DNA of 64,000 bases from PALSA-1004 sp041483135 (GCA_041483135.1 JBGPFE010000008.1:62001-126000); one strand, 5' to 3'. Counted from the stretch's first letter, positions 1 to 9,099 are shown. Made by a program: numbers and translations. The notes: a model not told the origin generated them from the sequence alone.

Positions 1-1151
1 ACCAGCACGAATTGGCGCGAAAGCTCCTCGGCGTTGGCATTACTGCCGGACTGCAGCAGCGCGAGCAGTTTTTCGCAGCGCTCGATCGCGGTCCCGAGGT
101 CGGGCAGCTTGTCGGCGACCGTGCCGAGGCTGTTCTTGACATAGGCGAGCGGCGTGTTGATTTCGTGCGCGACGCCGGCCACCATCTGGCCGAGCGACGA
201 CATTTTCTCCGACTGGATCAGCTGCGCCTCGGATTCCTTGAGGTGGCGCAACGCTTCCGACAGCTCGCGCGTGCGTTCCTGAACGCGGTGCTCCAGGCTT
301 ACGTTGGCGGCCTTGAGCTTGGCACCCAGGTAGGCGAGCAGGATCAGAAGCGCGCCGGCGTAGTAGATCAGGTAAACGCGGAACCGCTCCTTGTCCTGCA
401 GCGTCGCTTCGAGCTCGCGGTTGAACGAGAACGTCAGGGTGTCGAGACGCGGACCCGAGGTCAGAAATGCGAGTTTGGCGAACAGTTCCTGCTCGGCGGG
501 CCTGTTTTTGAGCAGAACCTCGCCGGCGTTACGCGCCTGCTCGGCTTTGATGCGCATAGCCTCGGGCAGCGCCGACGCCAAGTTGTGCAAGTCGCCGAGC
601 GCGGACTCGATGCTCTGACGCTGCGCGTCCTGCGCGAGCCAGTAATACTGCGGTGCGATCACGGTGAGGCGATTGAGCGCGGTATCGAGCGCTGGCGATC
701 GCGGTTTGAGTTGAGTGGCCTGCGTACTGAGCTCGGCGGCGTTACGCACCAGACCGTCCAGCCCCGCTTTGGCGCCGGCGTTTGCGGCCTTGAACATCTC
801 GACCAGCTCGGCTTTCTGCAGGATCGCCTTGCTGAGTTCCGGCAGCCCGCTGCTCAATGCCGCGCTCGGCGTTTGCCTCACCGCCGCGCTCAAGTTTTGG
901 AGAGCTTTGCCGGCGGCCGCGGCGCGGTTGATCGATGGCAATTCAGTCGGGGCCAGCTCGATGCGGGCGCGCAGCACGTCGACGTCCCAGCGGCCATCGA
1001 TTTCCTTCAGTTCGCGCAAGTACCCGAGGATCTCGTTCTGCTCGCGCAGATCGACCGCCTGGGTCTTGTCGTAGAGGAACGCGAGCGCCGCCACCAGCAT
1101 CAGGGCGGCTGCGCCGAGCAACGCGTTATGCAGCGCTTCAGACTTGTTCAT
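1..1151 (-). CDS. Sensor histidine kinase, DAHL sensor domain (partial, C-terminus off the left edge)
   Basis: I translated this by hand because the frame stays open to the window edge. ATG lies at 1151 and 383 codons are visible. A first membrane segment (about residues 9-28) is followed by a long Ala/Leu-rich helical region (about 30-255) resembling the DAHL double all-helical ligand-binding domain, a second membrane segment (about 257-279), a coiled-coil linker, and a HisKA H-box reading GVAHEINTPLAYVKNSL with the phospho-acceptor at His329. The ATPase domain must lie beyond base 1. The start is only 11 bp after livF, so it is probably co-transcribed with the liv operon. A role in sensing the liv substrate or a related signal is inference. 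Histidine kinase identity is secure; the DAHL assignment is by overall architecture. Confidence 0.85.
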   Translation of the reverse strand, partial: MNKSEALHNALLGAAALMLVAALAFLYDKTQAVDLREQNEILGYLRELKEIDGRWDVDVLRARIELAPTELPSINRAAAAGKALQNLSAAVRQTPSAALSSGLPELSKAILQKAELVEMFKAANAGAKAGLDGLVRNAAELSTQATQLKPRSPALDTALNRLTVIAPQYYWLAQDAQRQSIESALGDLHNLASALPEAMRIKAEQARNAGEVLLKNRPAEQELFAKLAFLTSGPRLDTLTFSFNRELEATLQDKERFRVYLIYYAGALLILLAYLGAKLKAANVSLEHRVQERTRELSEALRHLKESEAQLIQSEKMSSLGQMVAGVAHEINTPLAYVKNSLGTVADKLPDLGTAIERCEKLLALLQSGSNANAEELSRQFVL

Positions 1152-1162
1152 CAATTTCCGTT

Positions 1163-1867
1163 CTATTCGCCGAGATAAGCGCGCCGCACCTGCGGATTGG
1201 CGAGCAGCGCCGGCGCGTTATCTTGCAAAGTTATTTTTCCACTTTCCATCACATAACCGCGATCGCACATTTCGAGCGCGAGCTTCGCGTTCTGCTCGAC
1301 CAGCAGTATGGTCACGCCTGAGCTGGCGACGGCGCGGATGGTCTCGAATATCTTCTGCACCATCAAAGGCGCCAGCCCCATGCTCGGCTCGTCGAGCAGC
1401 AGCAACCTGGGCCGGCTCATCAGTGCGCGCCCGATCGCGAGCATCTGTTGTTCACCGCCCGACAGCGTGCCCGCGACCTGGCGGCGGCGCTCGGCAAGCC
1501 GCGGAAACAGCCCGATTACGTGGTCGTGATCGGCGCGGACAGCCGCCCCGTCGTCGCGGCTGTAAGCGCCCATGGCGAGGTTTTCCTCGACCGTGAGGCG
1601 CGGAAATATACCGCGGCCTTCGGGCACCAGCGCAATACCCAGCGCGACCAGCCGATGCGACGGCAACGCCGTGACATCAGAGCCATTGTAACGGACGTGG
1701 CCGGCGGCGGGGCGTACCAGGCCAGTCAATGCTTTCAGCGTTGTGGTCTTGCCGGCGCCGTTGGCGCCGATCAGAGTCACCATCTCGCCGGCGCGGACCG
1801 CAAAGTCGATGCCCTTGACGGCGTTGATGCCGCCGTAGGCAACCCGTAACGCGCAAACCGCGAGCAT
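1163..1867 (-). CDS. livF: Branched-chain amino acid ABC transporter ATPase LivF
   Basis: This is the cytoplasmic ATP-binding subunit that powers uptake with LivG. Walker A GANGAGKT lies at residues 34-41, the signature LSGGE at 135-139 and Walker B LLLLDE at 155-160. I chose the ATG at 1867, giving 234 residues, the normal LivF length. An upstream ATG at 2008 would overlap livG by about 100 bp and add an unrelated N-terminus. A GGAG lies about 14 bases upstream of the chosen ATG. It is the last transporter gene of livKHMGF. In-family substrates include branched-chain amino acids, amides, urea and aromatic acids, so the real substrate is not fixed by sequence. Confidence 0.93.
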   Translation of the reverse strand: MLAVCALRVAYGGINAVKGIDFAVRAGEMVTLIGANGAGKTTTLKALTGLVRPAAGHVRYNGSDVTALPSHRLVALGIALVPEGRGIFPRLTVEENLAMGAYSRDDGAAVRADHDHVIGLFPRLAERRRQVAGTLSGGEQQMLAIGRALMSRPRLLLLDEPSMGLAPLMVQKIFETIRAVASSGVTILLVEQNAKLALEMCDRGYVMESGKITLQDNAPALLANPQVRRAYLGE

Positions 1868-1904
1868 CGGTTCGCGTGTTTCTCCAGCCGGGCCGGCGTT
1901 GACC

Positions 1905-2672
1905 TCAGGCAAGCGCGCCTCCGAGATAGGCTTCGATGACGGCGGTATCGCGTTGAACCTCTGCGGGCTTGCCTTCGGCAATCTTCTTGCCGTAATCGAG
2001 CACCGCAACGCGGTCGCACAGCCCCATGACGAGCTTCACGTCGTGCTCGATCAACAATATCGTCGTGCCATCGGCGCGGATGCGCTCGAGCAAATGGCGC
2101 AGCGTCGCGGTTTCGGTTGCATTCATGCCGGCGGCCGGCTCGTCGAGCGCGAGCAGTTTAGGCTCGGTCGCCAGCGCGCGCGCGATTTCGAGCCGGCGCT
2201 GGTCGCCGTACGGCAGGTTGTGCGCGAGATCGTGCTGATGCGCGGCGAGGCCGACGTATTCGAGCAGGTGGTGGGCGCGTTCGTGGATCGCGCGTTCCTC
2301 GTCGAGCGCGCGGGCGGTGTGCAGCACGGCGCCAATTACGCCGGCATGCGTGCGCAAGTGGCGCCCGACCATCACGTTCTCGAGCGCGCTCATGTTGCCA
2401 AAAAGCCGGATGTTCTGGAACGTGCGTGCGATGCCTGCTGCAGCAACCTGGTATGGCGCGTTGACGTCGAGCCGCGCGCCGTCGAACACGAGCTCGCCGC
2501 TGTCCGCCCGGTAAAAGCCGGTCAGCACGTTGAAGAAAGTCGTCTTGCCTGCGCCGTTGGGGCCGATCAGCCCGTAGATTTCACCGCGCTTGATCGCGAG
2601 CGAGACATCGGTCAGCGCCTCGAGCCCGCCAAAGCATTTGCTGATGCTCCTCGCTTCAAGCAACGTAGTCAT
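1905..2672 (-). CDS. livG: Branched-chain amino acid ABC transporter ATPase LivG
   Basis: This is the second ATPase of the Liv importer, 255 residues. Walker A GPNGAGKT lies at residues 37-44, a signature-like LPYGDQRRLEIARAL follows, and Walker B LLALDEPAAGMN is typical of LivG, as is the C-terminal ending EAYLGG. Its start overlaps the end of livM by four bases, indicating translational coupling. It lies between livM and livF in the standard order. Both ATPases have complete nucleotide-binding motifs, so the transporter should be active. Confidence 0.94.
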   Translation of the reverse strand: MTTLLEARSISKCFGGLEALTDVSLAIKRGEIYGLIGPNGAGKTTFFNVLTGFYRADSGELVFDGARLDVNAPYQVAAAGIARTFQNIRLFGNMSALENVMVGRHLRTHAGVIGAVLHTARALDEERAIHERAHHLLEYVGLAAHQHDLAHNLPYGDQRRLEIARALATEPKLLALDEPAAGMNATETATLRHLLERIRADGTTILLIEHDVKLVMGLCDRVAVLDYGKKIAEGKPAEVQRDTAVIEAYLGGALA

Positions 2673-3742
2673 TCGGCCAGTTCGCGCTTACGCACTTTTG
2701 ACGGCCACAAGCCGGCCGGGCGGAACAGCATCATCAGCATGAGCGCCAAGCCGAACAGCAGCATGCGGATCACTTCCGGCTCGATGAGCAGCTTGCCGAA
2801 CAGCAAACGCTGCAGCGGTTCGACGGTGTGACGCAGGATCTCGGGTACGAACGACAGCAGCAGCGCGCCGAGGATCACGCCCCAGATGTTGCCCATGCCG
2901 CCGAGCACCACCATCGACAGCACCATGATCGATTCGACCAGCACGAAGCTTTCGGGACTGATGAAGCCCTGGATCGCGGAGAACATGCCGCCAGCAATGC
3001 CGCCGAACGAAGCGCCCATCGCAAACGCGAGCAGCTTGACATGGGTAGTATTGATTCCCATCGCGCCCGCCGCGACCTCGTCCTCGCGGATCGCCTGCCA
3101 CGCGCGCCCGATACGCGAATCCTGCAGCCGTACGTTGATCACCACCACCGCGAGCAGCACGGCGAGCAGCAGATAGTAATACTTGACCGGTCCACTGAAG
3201 TTAAGCCCGAGCAGGGTCTCGCTCTGATTGAAGCTGAAGCCACCGATGCGAAACGGATCGATGAGCGAGATCCCTTGCGGGCCGTTCGTGATATTGATCG
3301 GCTGCGAAAGGTTGTTGAAGAAGATGCGGACGATTTCGCCGAAGCCGAGCGTGACTATCGCCAGATAATCGCCGCGCAGCTTCAATGTCGGCGCGCCGAG
3401 CAGCACCCCGAATATGCATGCGACGAAAGCGCCGATCGGCAGAATCACCCAGAACGGCAGATGGATGTCGAACTGCGGCGAGGCGAGCAGCGCGTAGGTA
3501 TAGGCGCCGACCCCGTAAAACGCGATGTAGCCGAGATCGAGCAGGCCGGCATAACCGACGACGATGTTGAGCCCGAGCGAAAGCAGCGTGAACAGGATCG
3601 CGAGATTCATGATCCGCACCCACGTGGTGCCGATCGCGGCCAGCGCGAACGGCAGCGTCAGCAGCGCAACCGCCATCAGCGCCACGCCGATCCACAGCGC
3701 CGCCGGGTGCTGCTTAAACTGAATTAACCCTACACCCTTCAC
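2669..3742 (-). CDS. livM: Branched-chain amino acid ABC transporter permease LivM
   Basis: This is an inner-membrane permease of 357 residues with about nine or ten hydrophobic helices. The family blocks GLNIVVGYAGLLDLGYIAFYGVGAY (split across about residues 55-80) and LRGDYLAIVTLGFGEI are clear. The cytoplasmic loop with AGAMGINTTHVKLLAFAMGA couples to the ATPases. The C-terminus has a short Lys/Arg tail. It follows livH by 10 bp and overlaps livG by four bases, so it belongs to one transcription unit with them. Confidence 0.94.
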   Translation of the reverse strand: MKGVGLIQFKQHPAALWIGVALMAVALLTLPFALAAIGTTWVRIMNLAILFTLLSLGLNIVVGYAGLLDLGYIAFYGVGAYTYALLASPQFDIHLPFWVILPIGAFVACIFGVLLGAPTLKLRGDYLAIVTLGFGEIVRIFFNNLSQPINITNGPQGISLIDPFRIGGFSFNQSETLLGLNFSGPVKYYYLLLAVLLAVVVINVRLQDSRIGRAWQAIREDEVAAGAMGINTTHVKLLAFAMGASFGGIAGGMFSAIQGFISPESFVLVESIMVLSMVVLGGMGNIWGVILGALLLSFVPEILRHTVEPLQRLLFGKLLIEPEVIRMLLFGLALMLMMLFRPAGLWPSKVRKRELAE

Positions 3743-3752
3743 TCTTTACCCT

Positions 3753-4679
3753 TTACGCACGGTCACCGATGCGCTCACCGAGCAGTCCCGAGGGCCGGAA
3801 CACCAGCACTGCAATCAATACCAGAAATGCAAAAACGTCCTGGTAATTGCTGCCGAACACGTTGTTGGTCAGGTCGCCGATGTAGCCCGCGCCGAGCGCT
3901 TCGACGATGCCGAGCAGCATGCCGCCCAGCATCGCGCCGGCCAGGTTGCCGATGCCCCCCAGCACTGCGGCCGAGAAGGCTTTGAGCCCGAGCAGCGAGC
4001 CCATGGTGTAGTGCGCGATGCCGTAGTAGGTCCCGACCATGACGCCGGCCACTGCGGCGAGCGCCGCGCCGAGCATGAAGGTCGCCGCGATCACGCGGTT
4101 GATGTCCACACCCATCAGGCCCGCGATATGCGGGTTCTGCGACGTGGCGCGCATTGCGACGCCGAGCCTGGTGTGATAGACGATCAGCGTGAGTCCGGCC
4201 ATCATCAGGATCGAGGTCACGATGATCGCGATCTGCACCATGGTGATCGTGGCCTCTGCGACATGAAAGACCTGGTTCGGGATGATCTGCGGAAAAGCGA
4301 GCGGATTGCGGCTCCAGATCATCATCGCAACCTGCTGCAGGACGATCGACGCGCCGATCGCAGTGATCAGCGGTGCGAGCCGCGGCGCATGACGCAGTCG
4401 CCGGTAGGCGAACCGCTCGAGCGCGTAGCCGACCAGCATGCACACCGGGATCGCGGCGCCGGCGCCGATCAGCACGATCGCGAGCGGCGGCAGTGCGGTA
4501 TTGGCGGCAAGCCAGCTGATTACCGTGAACGCGACCATCGCGCCGATCATCACCACTTCGCCATGCGCGAAGTTGATCAACTGGATGATGCCGTAGACCA
4601 TGGTGTAACCGAGCGCGACCATCGCGTAGACGCTGCCGAGCGTCAGCCCGTTGATGATCTGCTGCAGGAATATGTCCAT
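3753..4679 (-). CDS. livH: Branched-chain amino acid ABC transporter permease LivH
   Basis: This is an inner-membrane permease of 308 residues, the normal LivH length, with about eight hydrophobic helices. It has the N-terminal block GLTLGSVYAMVALGYTMVYG and the C-terminal block FSAAVLGGIGNLAGAMLGG. It forms the translocation pore with LivM and carries the ATPase-coupling EAA-like loop near VAMRATSQNPHIAGLMGVD. It follows livK after an 80-base gap containing a perfect hairpin that may reduce read-through from the binding-protein gene. Confidence 0.94.
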   Translation of the reverse strand: MDIFLQQIINGLTLGSVYAMVALGYTMVYGIIQLINFAHGEVVMIGAMVAFTVISWLAANTALPPLAIVLIGAGAAIPVCMLVGYALERFAYRRLRHAPRLAPLITAIGASIVLQQVAMMIWSRNPLAFPQIIPNQVFHVAEATITMVQIAIIVTSILMMAGLTLIVYHTRLGVAMRATSQNPHIAGLMGVDINRVIAATFMLGAALAAVAGVMVGTYYGIAHYTMGSLLGLKAFSAAVLGGIGNLAGAMLGGMLLGIVEALGAGYIGDLTNNVFGSNYQDVFAFLVLIAVLVFRPSGLLGERIGDRA

Positions 4680-4706
4680 CGCCCCGGGGCCCGGCTACCC
4701 ACAGCA

Positions 4707-4730
4707 AAACGGCACCCGGAGGTGCCGTTT
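4707..4730 (-). terminator. Perfect hairpin between livK and livH (attenuator or mRNA-stability element)
   Basis: The sequence AAACGGCACC-CGGA-GGTGCCGTTT is a perfect 10-bp stem with a 4-base loop. On the transcribed minus strand it is followed by only a short T stretch, so it is probably a partial terminator or a 3'-stabilising hairpin for the livK message. Such elements commonly let the binding protein be made in excess over the membrane subunits. The role is inferred from position and shape. Confidence 0.6.
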
Positions 4731-4759
4731 GTGCAGGACAGCAGTGGCTTACCCGACCA

Positions 4760-6088
4760 TTATTTCTTGGCGGGCTGGGCCGGCGCAGGAGCCGGTGCTG
4801 GCGCAGCAGCAGGGGTTGCTGGCACGGCGGCCGGGGCTGCCGGTGCCGTCGTTGCGGCGGATGCAGTCGCAGCCCTGACGAAGTCTTCATACTTGATCGT
4901 CTTGCCGCTCTTGATGATCGCGAGCGGCTCGAGCTTGCCGGCCTTCATGCTGAAGATCGTCATCTCGGCGTCCTTGCGGTCGCCTTTCTCGTCGAATTCG
5001 ATCTTGCCGGTCGCGCCCTCGTAGCTCAACTTGGCGAGCTCGGACATATATTTGGCCGGGTCGACCGAATTCGCTTTCTTCATCGCTTCAATCAGCAGGT
5101 TCGCGGCATCGTAGGTGAACGGCGAATAAAGAATCGGATCAGTGTTGAACTTGGCCTTGTAGGCGTCGAGAAACTTCTTGCTTGCGGCCTGCACCGGGAG
5201 GCCTGCCTGTGAGCAGATCAGGCCTTCCGCAGCGTCGCCGGCCAGCTTGTTCATTTCGTCGGTGCACGCGCCGTCACCGAACGAGAACACGACCTTGATG
5301 CCGAGCTCGCGGCCTTGCTTCAAAAGCGGCCCACCGGTTGCGTCCATGCCACCGTAGAAAATCGCATCCGGCTTTTTACCGCGGACCTTGGTGAGTATCG
5401 CTTTCCAGTCCTTGGTCTGGTCGGTGCCTTTTTCGCGCGGCAGCACCTTGATGCCGGCGGCCTTGAGGGTTTTCTCGACTTCGTTGGCAAGGCCTTCGCC
5501 GTAGGCGGTCGCGTCGTCAATTACCGCGACGGTCTTGGGCTTGAACTCGGTGGCAAGGTAGCTCGCGACCGCCGGGCCTTGCTGGTCGTCGCGGCCGACC
5601 GTGCGGAAGGTCACCTTGAACCCCTGCTCGGTAAGTTTGGGATTGGTCGCCGCGCCGGTGATCATCGGGATGCCGGCCTGGTTATAGACCGCAGATGCGG
5701 GGATAGATACGCCCGAATTAAGGTGGCCGACCACGCCGGCGACCTTGGCATCGACAAACTTCTGCGCCACGATCGGGCCTTTGTCAGGCTTCGCTTCGTC
5801 GTCCTCGCCGACCAGCTCGAACTTGATTTTCTTGCCGTCGATGCTGAGGCCCTTGGCGTTGGCTTCGTCGATCGCGAGCCGCGCGCCGTTCTCATTGTCC
5901 TTGCCGAGATGAGCGATGCCACCGGTAAGTGGCGCGGCATGGCCGATCTTGACCACCGTCGCTGGCGGTGGCGGCGGCGGAGCTTCAGCTTTAGGTGCCG
6001 GCTTGGGCGGCTCTTCCTTGCCGCAACCCTGCATCAAAAACGCAACTGCGAATATAAGTCCGGCGGCTAAGGAATGAGTGCGGTTCAT
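4760..6088 (-). CDS. livK: Branched-chain amino acid ABC transporter substrate-binding lipoprotein LivK-like
   Basis: This is a periplasmic binding protein of the Leu/Ile/Val (ANF receptor-like) fold, 442 residues from the ATG at 6088. That ATG is preceded by GGGAG; an ATG at 6106 is also open but less likely. The signal peptide ends in a lipobox-like LMQGC, so it is probably lipid-anchored. A Pro/Ala/Lys linker precedes KIGHAAPLTGGIAHLGKDNENG, the hallmark of the family. The C-terminal 35 residues are a low-complexity Ala/Pro tail, which is unusual and may act as a flexible or cell-wall-reaching extension. It is the first gene of livKHMGF. Confidence 0.92.
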   Translation of the reverse strand: MNRTHSLAAGLIFAVAFLMQGCGKEEPPKPAPKAEAPPPPPPATVVKIGHAAPLTGGIAHLGKDNENGARLAIDEANAKGLSIDGKKIKFELVGEDDEAKPDKGPIVAQKFVDAKVAGVVGHLNSGVSIPASAVYNQAGIPMITGAATNPKLTEQGFKVTFRTVGRDDQQGPAVASYLATEFKPKTVAVIDDATAYGEGLANEVEKTLKAAGIKVLPREKGTDQTKDWKAILTKVRGKKPDAIFYGGMDATGGPLLKQGRELGIKVVFSFGDGACTDEMNKLAGDAAEGLICSQAGLPVQAASKKFLDAYKAKFNTDPILYSPFTYDAANLLIEAMKKANSVDPAKYMSELAKLSYEGATGKIEFDEKGDRKDAEMTIFSMKAGKLEPLAIIKSGKTIKYEDFVRAATASAATTAPAAPAAVPATPAAAPAPAPAPAQPAKK

Positions 6089-6189
6089 GGCGTCTCCCGT
6101 GAGCATAAATTATTGTTGCGGCACAACATTTCATTATCCGCAGCCGCCCACAGGTTGTCAATTTTGCAGCTTTGGTGGGTTGGAACAAC

Positions 6190-6212
6190 AAAAAAACCGG
6201 CCTGGACCGGCT
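6190..6212 (-). terminator. Weak minus-strand hairpin with T tract
   Basis: On the minus strand a short stem (AGCCGG / CCGGTT, one G-T pair) with loop TCCAGG is followed by seven Ts. It lies downstream of the main cytochrome c5 terminator and upstream of livK, so it could be a back-up terminator or a leader attenuator. Confidence 0.4.
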
Positions 6213-6391
6213 TCGAAGCTACGATGATGCGGTCGCTATCGCAGCAACAACACTTAGCGTACGCTGGTTGTTACTTCCTCCGGTCGGTCACTTCGCCCGC
6301 GGCGGCAAGCATCAATCCCGCGGGCGACAACCTAGACACCTATTTGAATCCAACGCGTGCGCCATGCCGATTGCATCAAAATGACATCAGC

Positions 6392-6420
6392 AAAAAGGGC
6401 GCAGCTTGCGGCTACGCCCT
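6392..6420 (-). terminator. Intrinsic terminator of the cytochrome c5 gene
   Basis: Read on the minus strand, AGGGCGTAGC-cgcaa-GCTGCGCCCT forms a 10-bp stem with one G-T pair, followed by TTTTTG. It begins 18 bases past the stop codon of the gene at 6439-6750. Confidence 0.85.
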
Positions 6421-6438
6421 CGGTTGCAGCCAGGGGTA

Positions 6439-6750
6439 TTACTTGACTTTCGCCAGCATCAGATCGACGACTGCTTTGACATCGGCGTCGGACAGGTTCG
6501 CGAAACCGCCCTTGGCCACCATCCCGGTGCCCGGCTTGCCCTGCAGCGCGGATTTGTAGAGCGCGTCCTTGCCTTGCTTGATGCGCGGCGCCCAAGCGGC
6601 CTTGTCGCCCAGTTTCGGCGCGCCCGCCACGCCCGCGTCATGACAGGTGCTGCAAGCGCTCTTGTAAGTGTCTGCGGCCGAAGCGGCCAAGGTGCTGCCG
6701 GCGGCAATCAGGCCGGCGATGCCGAACACGGCGACGAATAACGATTTCAT
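6439..6750 (-). CDS. Class I c-type cytochrome (cytochrome c5 family)
   Basis: This is a periplasmic electron carrier of 103 residues. The Sec signal peptide runs to about residue 25 (ending AASA). The haem-binding motif CSTCH is at 33-37 and the likely distal Met is Met77 in GKPGTGMVAKGG. The pattern APKLGDKAAWAPRIKQG and the C-terminal LSDADVKAVVDLML are typical of cytochrome c5. It is a single gene with its own terminator and a good ribosome site (AAGGAG) upstream of the ATG. Partners are probably terminal oxidases or other periplasmic redox enzymes, as known for the family. Confidence 0.93.
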   Translation of the reverse strand: MKSLFVAVFGIAGLIAAGSTLAASAADTYKSACSTCHDAGVAGAPKLGDKAAWAPRIKQGKDALYKSALQGKPGTGMVAKGGFANLSDADVKAVVDLMLAKVK

Positions 6751-6817
6751 TATTTCTCCTTTCGGGTGCGAATGTAAAAACCGCCCGCATCATAGCAAAT
6801 TCGGCTGTATCCATCCA

Positions 6818-9025
6818 TTACGCTGCCGGTTCTACCAGGACGGAAACCAGTTCGGCAAGGCCAGCGATCGGCGGCATGCATTTAACGCCCCGGCACACCC
6901 ACGCGTTGACAGCGGCGCCCGCCGGCTTGGCGAGTGCAGCCGGCAGTCCCGCAGCGTCCGCCGGAATGTATAACACCAGGGTTTGCGGCAGATAGCGCGC
7001 GTTGAGTCCGCGCTGCCACGCCGCGGCATCTGCGCCGCCGCGCAGGATCACGATGGTCGGTGGCGCAAGCTGCTCCTCGAGCGCAACGCACAGACTCGCA
7101 TGCGTGCTTGCCTGGCGTTCGAGCAGCGGCATGAACGCCTTGACGGCGCGCTCCGCCGCCTCGATCAAGCGCGGCTCGCCGAGCAAGTGACCGAGGCGGT
7201 TGAGCGCCAGCGCGGCGATGCCATTGCCCGAAGGCGTGGCGTTGTCGTGGCCGCTCTTGGCGCGGTGGATCAAGCGCTCGTGATCGTGGCTCACGAAAAA
7301 GAAGCCGCCGTTTTCGCGGTCTTCGAACTGATCGAGCAGCACCTGCGCAAGCTCGCGCGCCCAATTCAAATCCTCGACGCGGAAATCGTGTTGCATCAAT
7401 TCAAGCAGTGCGTCGAGCAGGAACGCGTAGTCGTCAAGATAGGCATTGAGGTGCGCCGTGCCGTCCCTGGCTGTCGCGAGCAGCCGCTTACGCGTTCCTG
7501 CTCGTTCGACATCCTCGCGCCATAGCGCGGTGCGGATGTAGTCGGCTGCCGCGCGCGCCGAAGCGAGCCATTCGGGCCTGCCGAATACGCGCGCCGCGTG
7601 CGCCATGCCTTTTATCATCAGCGCGTTCCAGCTCACGAGAATTTTTTCGTCGCGTCCCGGACGCACGCGCACGGCGCGCAACGCGAGCAACTTCGCGCGC
7701 GCCGAGTCGAGCAGCGATTGCACCTGACCGGGTGTCAGCTCGAGGCGTCTGGCGACGAGCGTGAGCGGCTTCAGCACGCGCAGATGCCAGCGGCCGCCTC
7801 GGAGCGTCGGACGAGGGGCCCCCGAAGGGGGATCGGCCAGTGAAGAGGATGCCAACGACCGCGTGCCTGAGGCGCCTGCATCCCGCTCCGGGGTCGCATC
7901 CCCTGTGTAAGGGGCCCCTGCTCCGCCCTCCGCGGTCGCGTCCTCGAAGTTCGGTGCCATATCGAGGCCGTAGTGCGGCTCGACTACCGCGTATTCTTCG
8001 GCGGTTAATGCAACTTTCACTGCCGCGGGTGTCCAGACATAGAACTTGCCTTCCTCATGTTCGGAGTCAGCATCCAGCGAAGAATAGTAGCCGCCTTCCG
8101 GAGATTGCATTTCGCGCATCACCCACGCCGCAGTGTCGGCGACGATGCGCGCATACAGCGGCTGCTGGTCGGCGAGCCACAAGTCGCTGTAGAGATGCAG
8201 CAGCGGCCCGTTGTCGTACAGCATTTTCTCGAAATGCGGGATAGTCCAGTGCTGGTCGACACTGTAGCGGCAGAAGCCGCCGCCCAACTGGTCGTAGATG
8301 CCGCCCTCGGCCATTTTGGTCAGCGTAAGCCTCACCATGCCCAGCGCGTAATCGTCGTTGAGGGCGACGGCGCGCCGCAGGCAGAATTCGAGTTCGGCCG
8401 GATGCGGAAACTTGGGCGCGGTGCCGATGCCGCCGTCGGTTTCGTCGAATACCCTTTTCAACTCGCGCAGCGCGGCATCGAGGGGCGCGGCGGTCAGTGC
8501 CGCGTCCGCTGCCGCTGGCGGCAATGTCTGCACGATTGCGGCACGCAGCGCTTCATTCTGTTGTTCGATTTCCGCGCGCTTGGTGCGGTAGGCTGAGGCG
8601 ACTTGCGGCAGCAGATCGACGAAGCCCGGCATGCCGTAACGCGCGGTCTTCGGAAAATAGGTGCCGCCGAAAAACGGCGTCTGATCCGGCGCGAGAAACA
8701 TCGTCAGCGGCCAGCCCCCGTTGCGCTGCGTGAGCATCGCGTGCGCGGTCTGGTAAATCTGGTCGAGGTCGGGGCGTTCCTCGCGGTCGACCTTGATGTT
8801 GACGAACAGCTCGTTCATCACCGCCGCGACCCGCGGATCCTCGAACGATTCGTGCGCCATCACGTGGCACCAGTGGCACGCCGAGTAGCCGACCGACAGC
8901 AGGATCGGCCGGTCCTGTTCACGCGCGAGCTTGAACGCTTCCTCGCTCCACGGATACCAGTCGACCGGATTGTCAGCGTGTTGCTGAAGGTATGGACTTG
9001 TTTCGCGAGCCAACCGGTTGGGCAT
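6818..9025 (-). CDS. DUF255 / thioredoxin-like domain protein (YyaL/SPATA20 family)
   Basis: This cytoplasmic protein has 735 residues. The N-terminus LARETSPYLQQHADNPVDW and the redox-like motif SACHWCHVM (Cys50, Cys53) define the family. A long C-terminal (alpha/alpha)6-type region resembling N-acylglucosamine 2-epimerase-like folds follows, with motifs such as GGFCRYSVDQHW and HFEKMLYDN. About 45 low-complexity residues (Gly/Ala/Ser/Pro/Arg-rich, encoded near 7795-7935) interrupt the protein just before WHLRVL and look like an inserted repeat in frame. The biochemical role of the family is not established. Confidence 0.88.
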   Translation of the reverse strand: MPNRLARETSPYLQQHADNPVDWYPWSEEAFKLAREQDRPILLSVGYSACHWCHVMAHESFEDPRVAAVMNELFVNIKVDREERPDLDQIYQTAHAMLTQRNGGWPLTMFLAPDQTPFFGGTYFPKTARYGMPGFVDLLPQVASAYRTKRAEIEQQNEALRAAIVQTLPPAAADAALTAAPLDAALRELKRVFDETDGGIGTAPKFPHPAELEFCLRRAVALNDDYALGMVRLTLTKMAEGGIYDQLGGGFCRYSVDQHWTIPHFEKMLYDNGPLLHLYSDLWLADQQPLYARIVADTAAWVMREMQSPEGGYYSSLDADSEHEEGKFYVWTPAAVKVALTAEEYAVVEPHYGLDMAPNFEDATAEGGAGAPYTGDATPERDAGASGTRSLASSSLADPPSGAPRPTLRGGRWHLRVLKPLTLVARRLELTPGQVQSLLDSARAKLLALRAVRVRPGRDEKILVSWNALMIKGMAHAARVFGRPEWLASARAAADYIRTALWREDVERAGTRKRLLATARDGTAHLNAYLDDYAFLLDALLELMQHDFRVEDLNWARELAQVLLDQFEDRENGGFFFVSHDHERLIHRAKSGHDNATPSGNGIAALALNRLGHLLGEPRLIEAAERAVKAFMPLLERQASTHASLCVALEEQLAPPTIVILRGGADAAAWQRGLNARYLPQTLVLYIPADAAGLPAALAKPAGAAVNAWVCRGVKCMPPIAGLAELVSVLVEPAA

Positions 9026-9099
9026 CTGGAAAATCCGGGAAAGGCGCCCAGTTTAGCACCGGCCGCCGTGAGGTTTTCGCGGGCGCGCCGTCGATCGCG

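Larger units (their letters stand above)
6107..6438. other. Intergenic region upstream of livK
   Basis: No gene is visible in these 332 bases. The region holds the 3' terminator of the cytochrome c5 gene (6392-6420), a second weaker hairpin with a T run (6190-6212), and presumably the livK promoter, which I could not place with confidence. Confidence 0.6.

Noticed and set aside
12..1178. A 388-codon plus-strand frame over the kinase gene
   Set aside because: The minus strand encodes a clear histidine kinase with H-box and membrane segments; the plus frame is its shadow.
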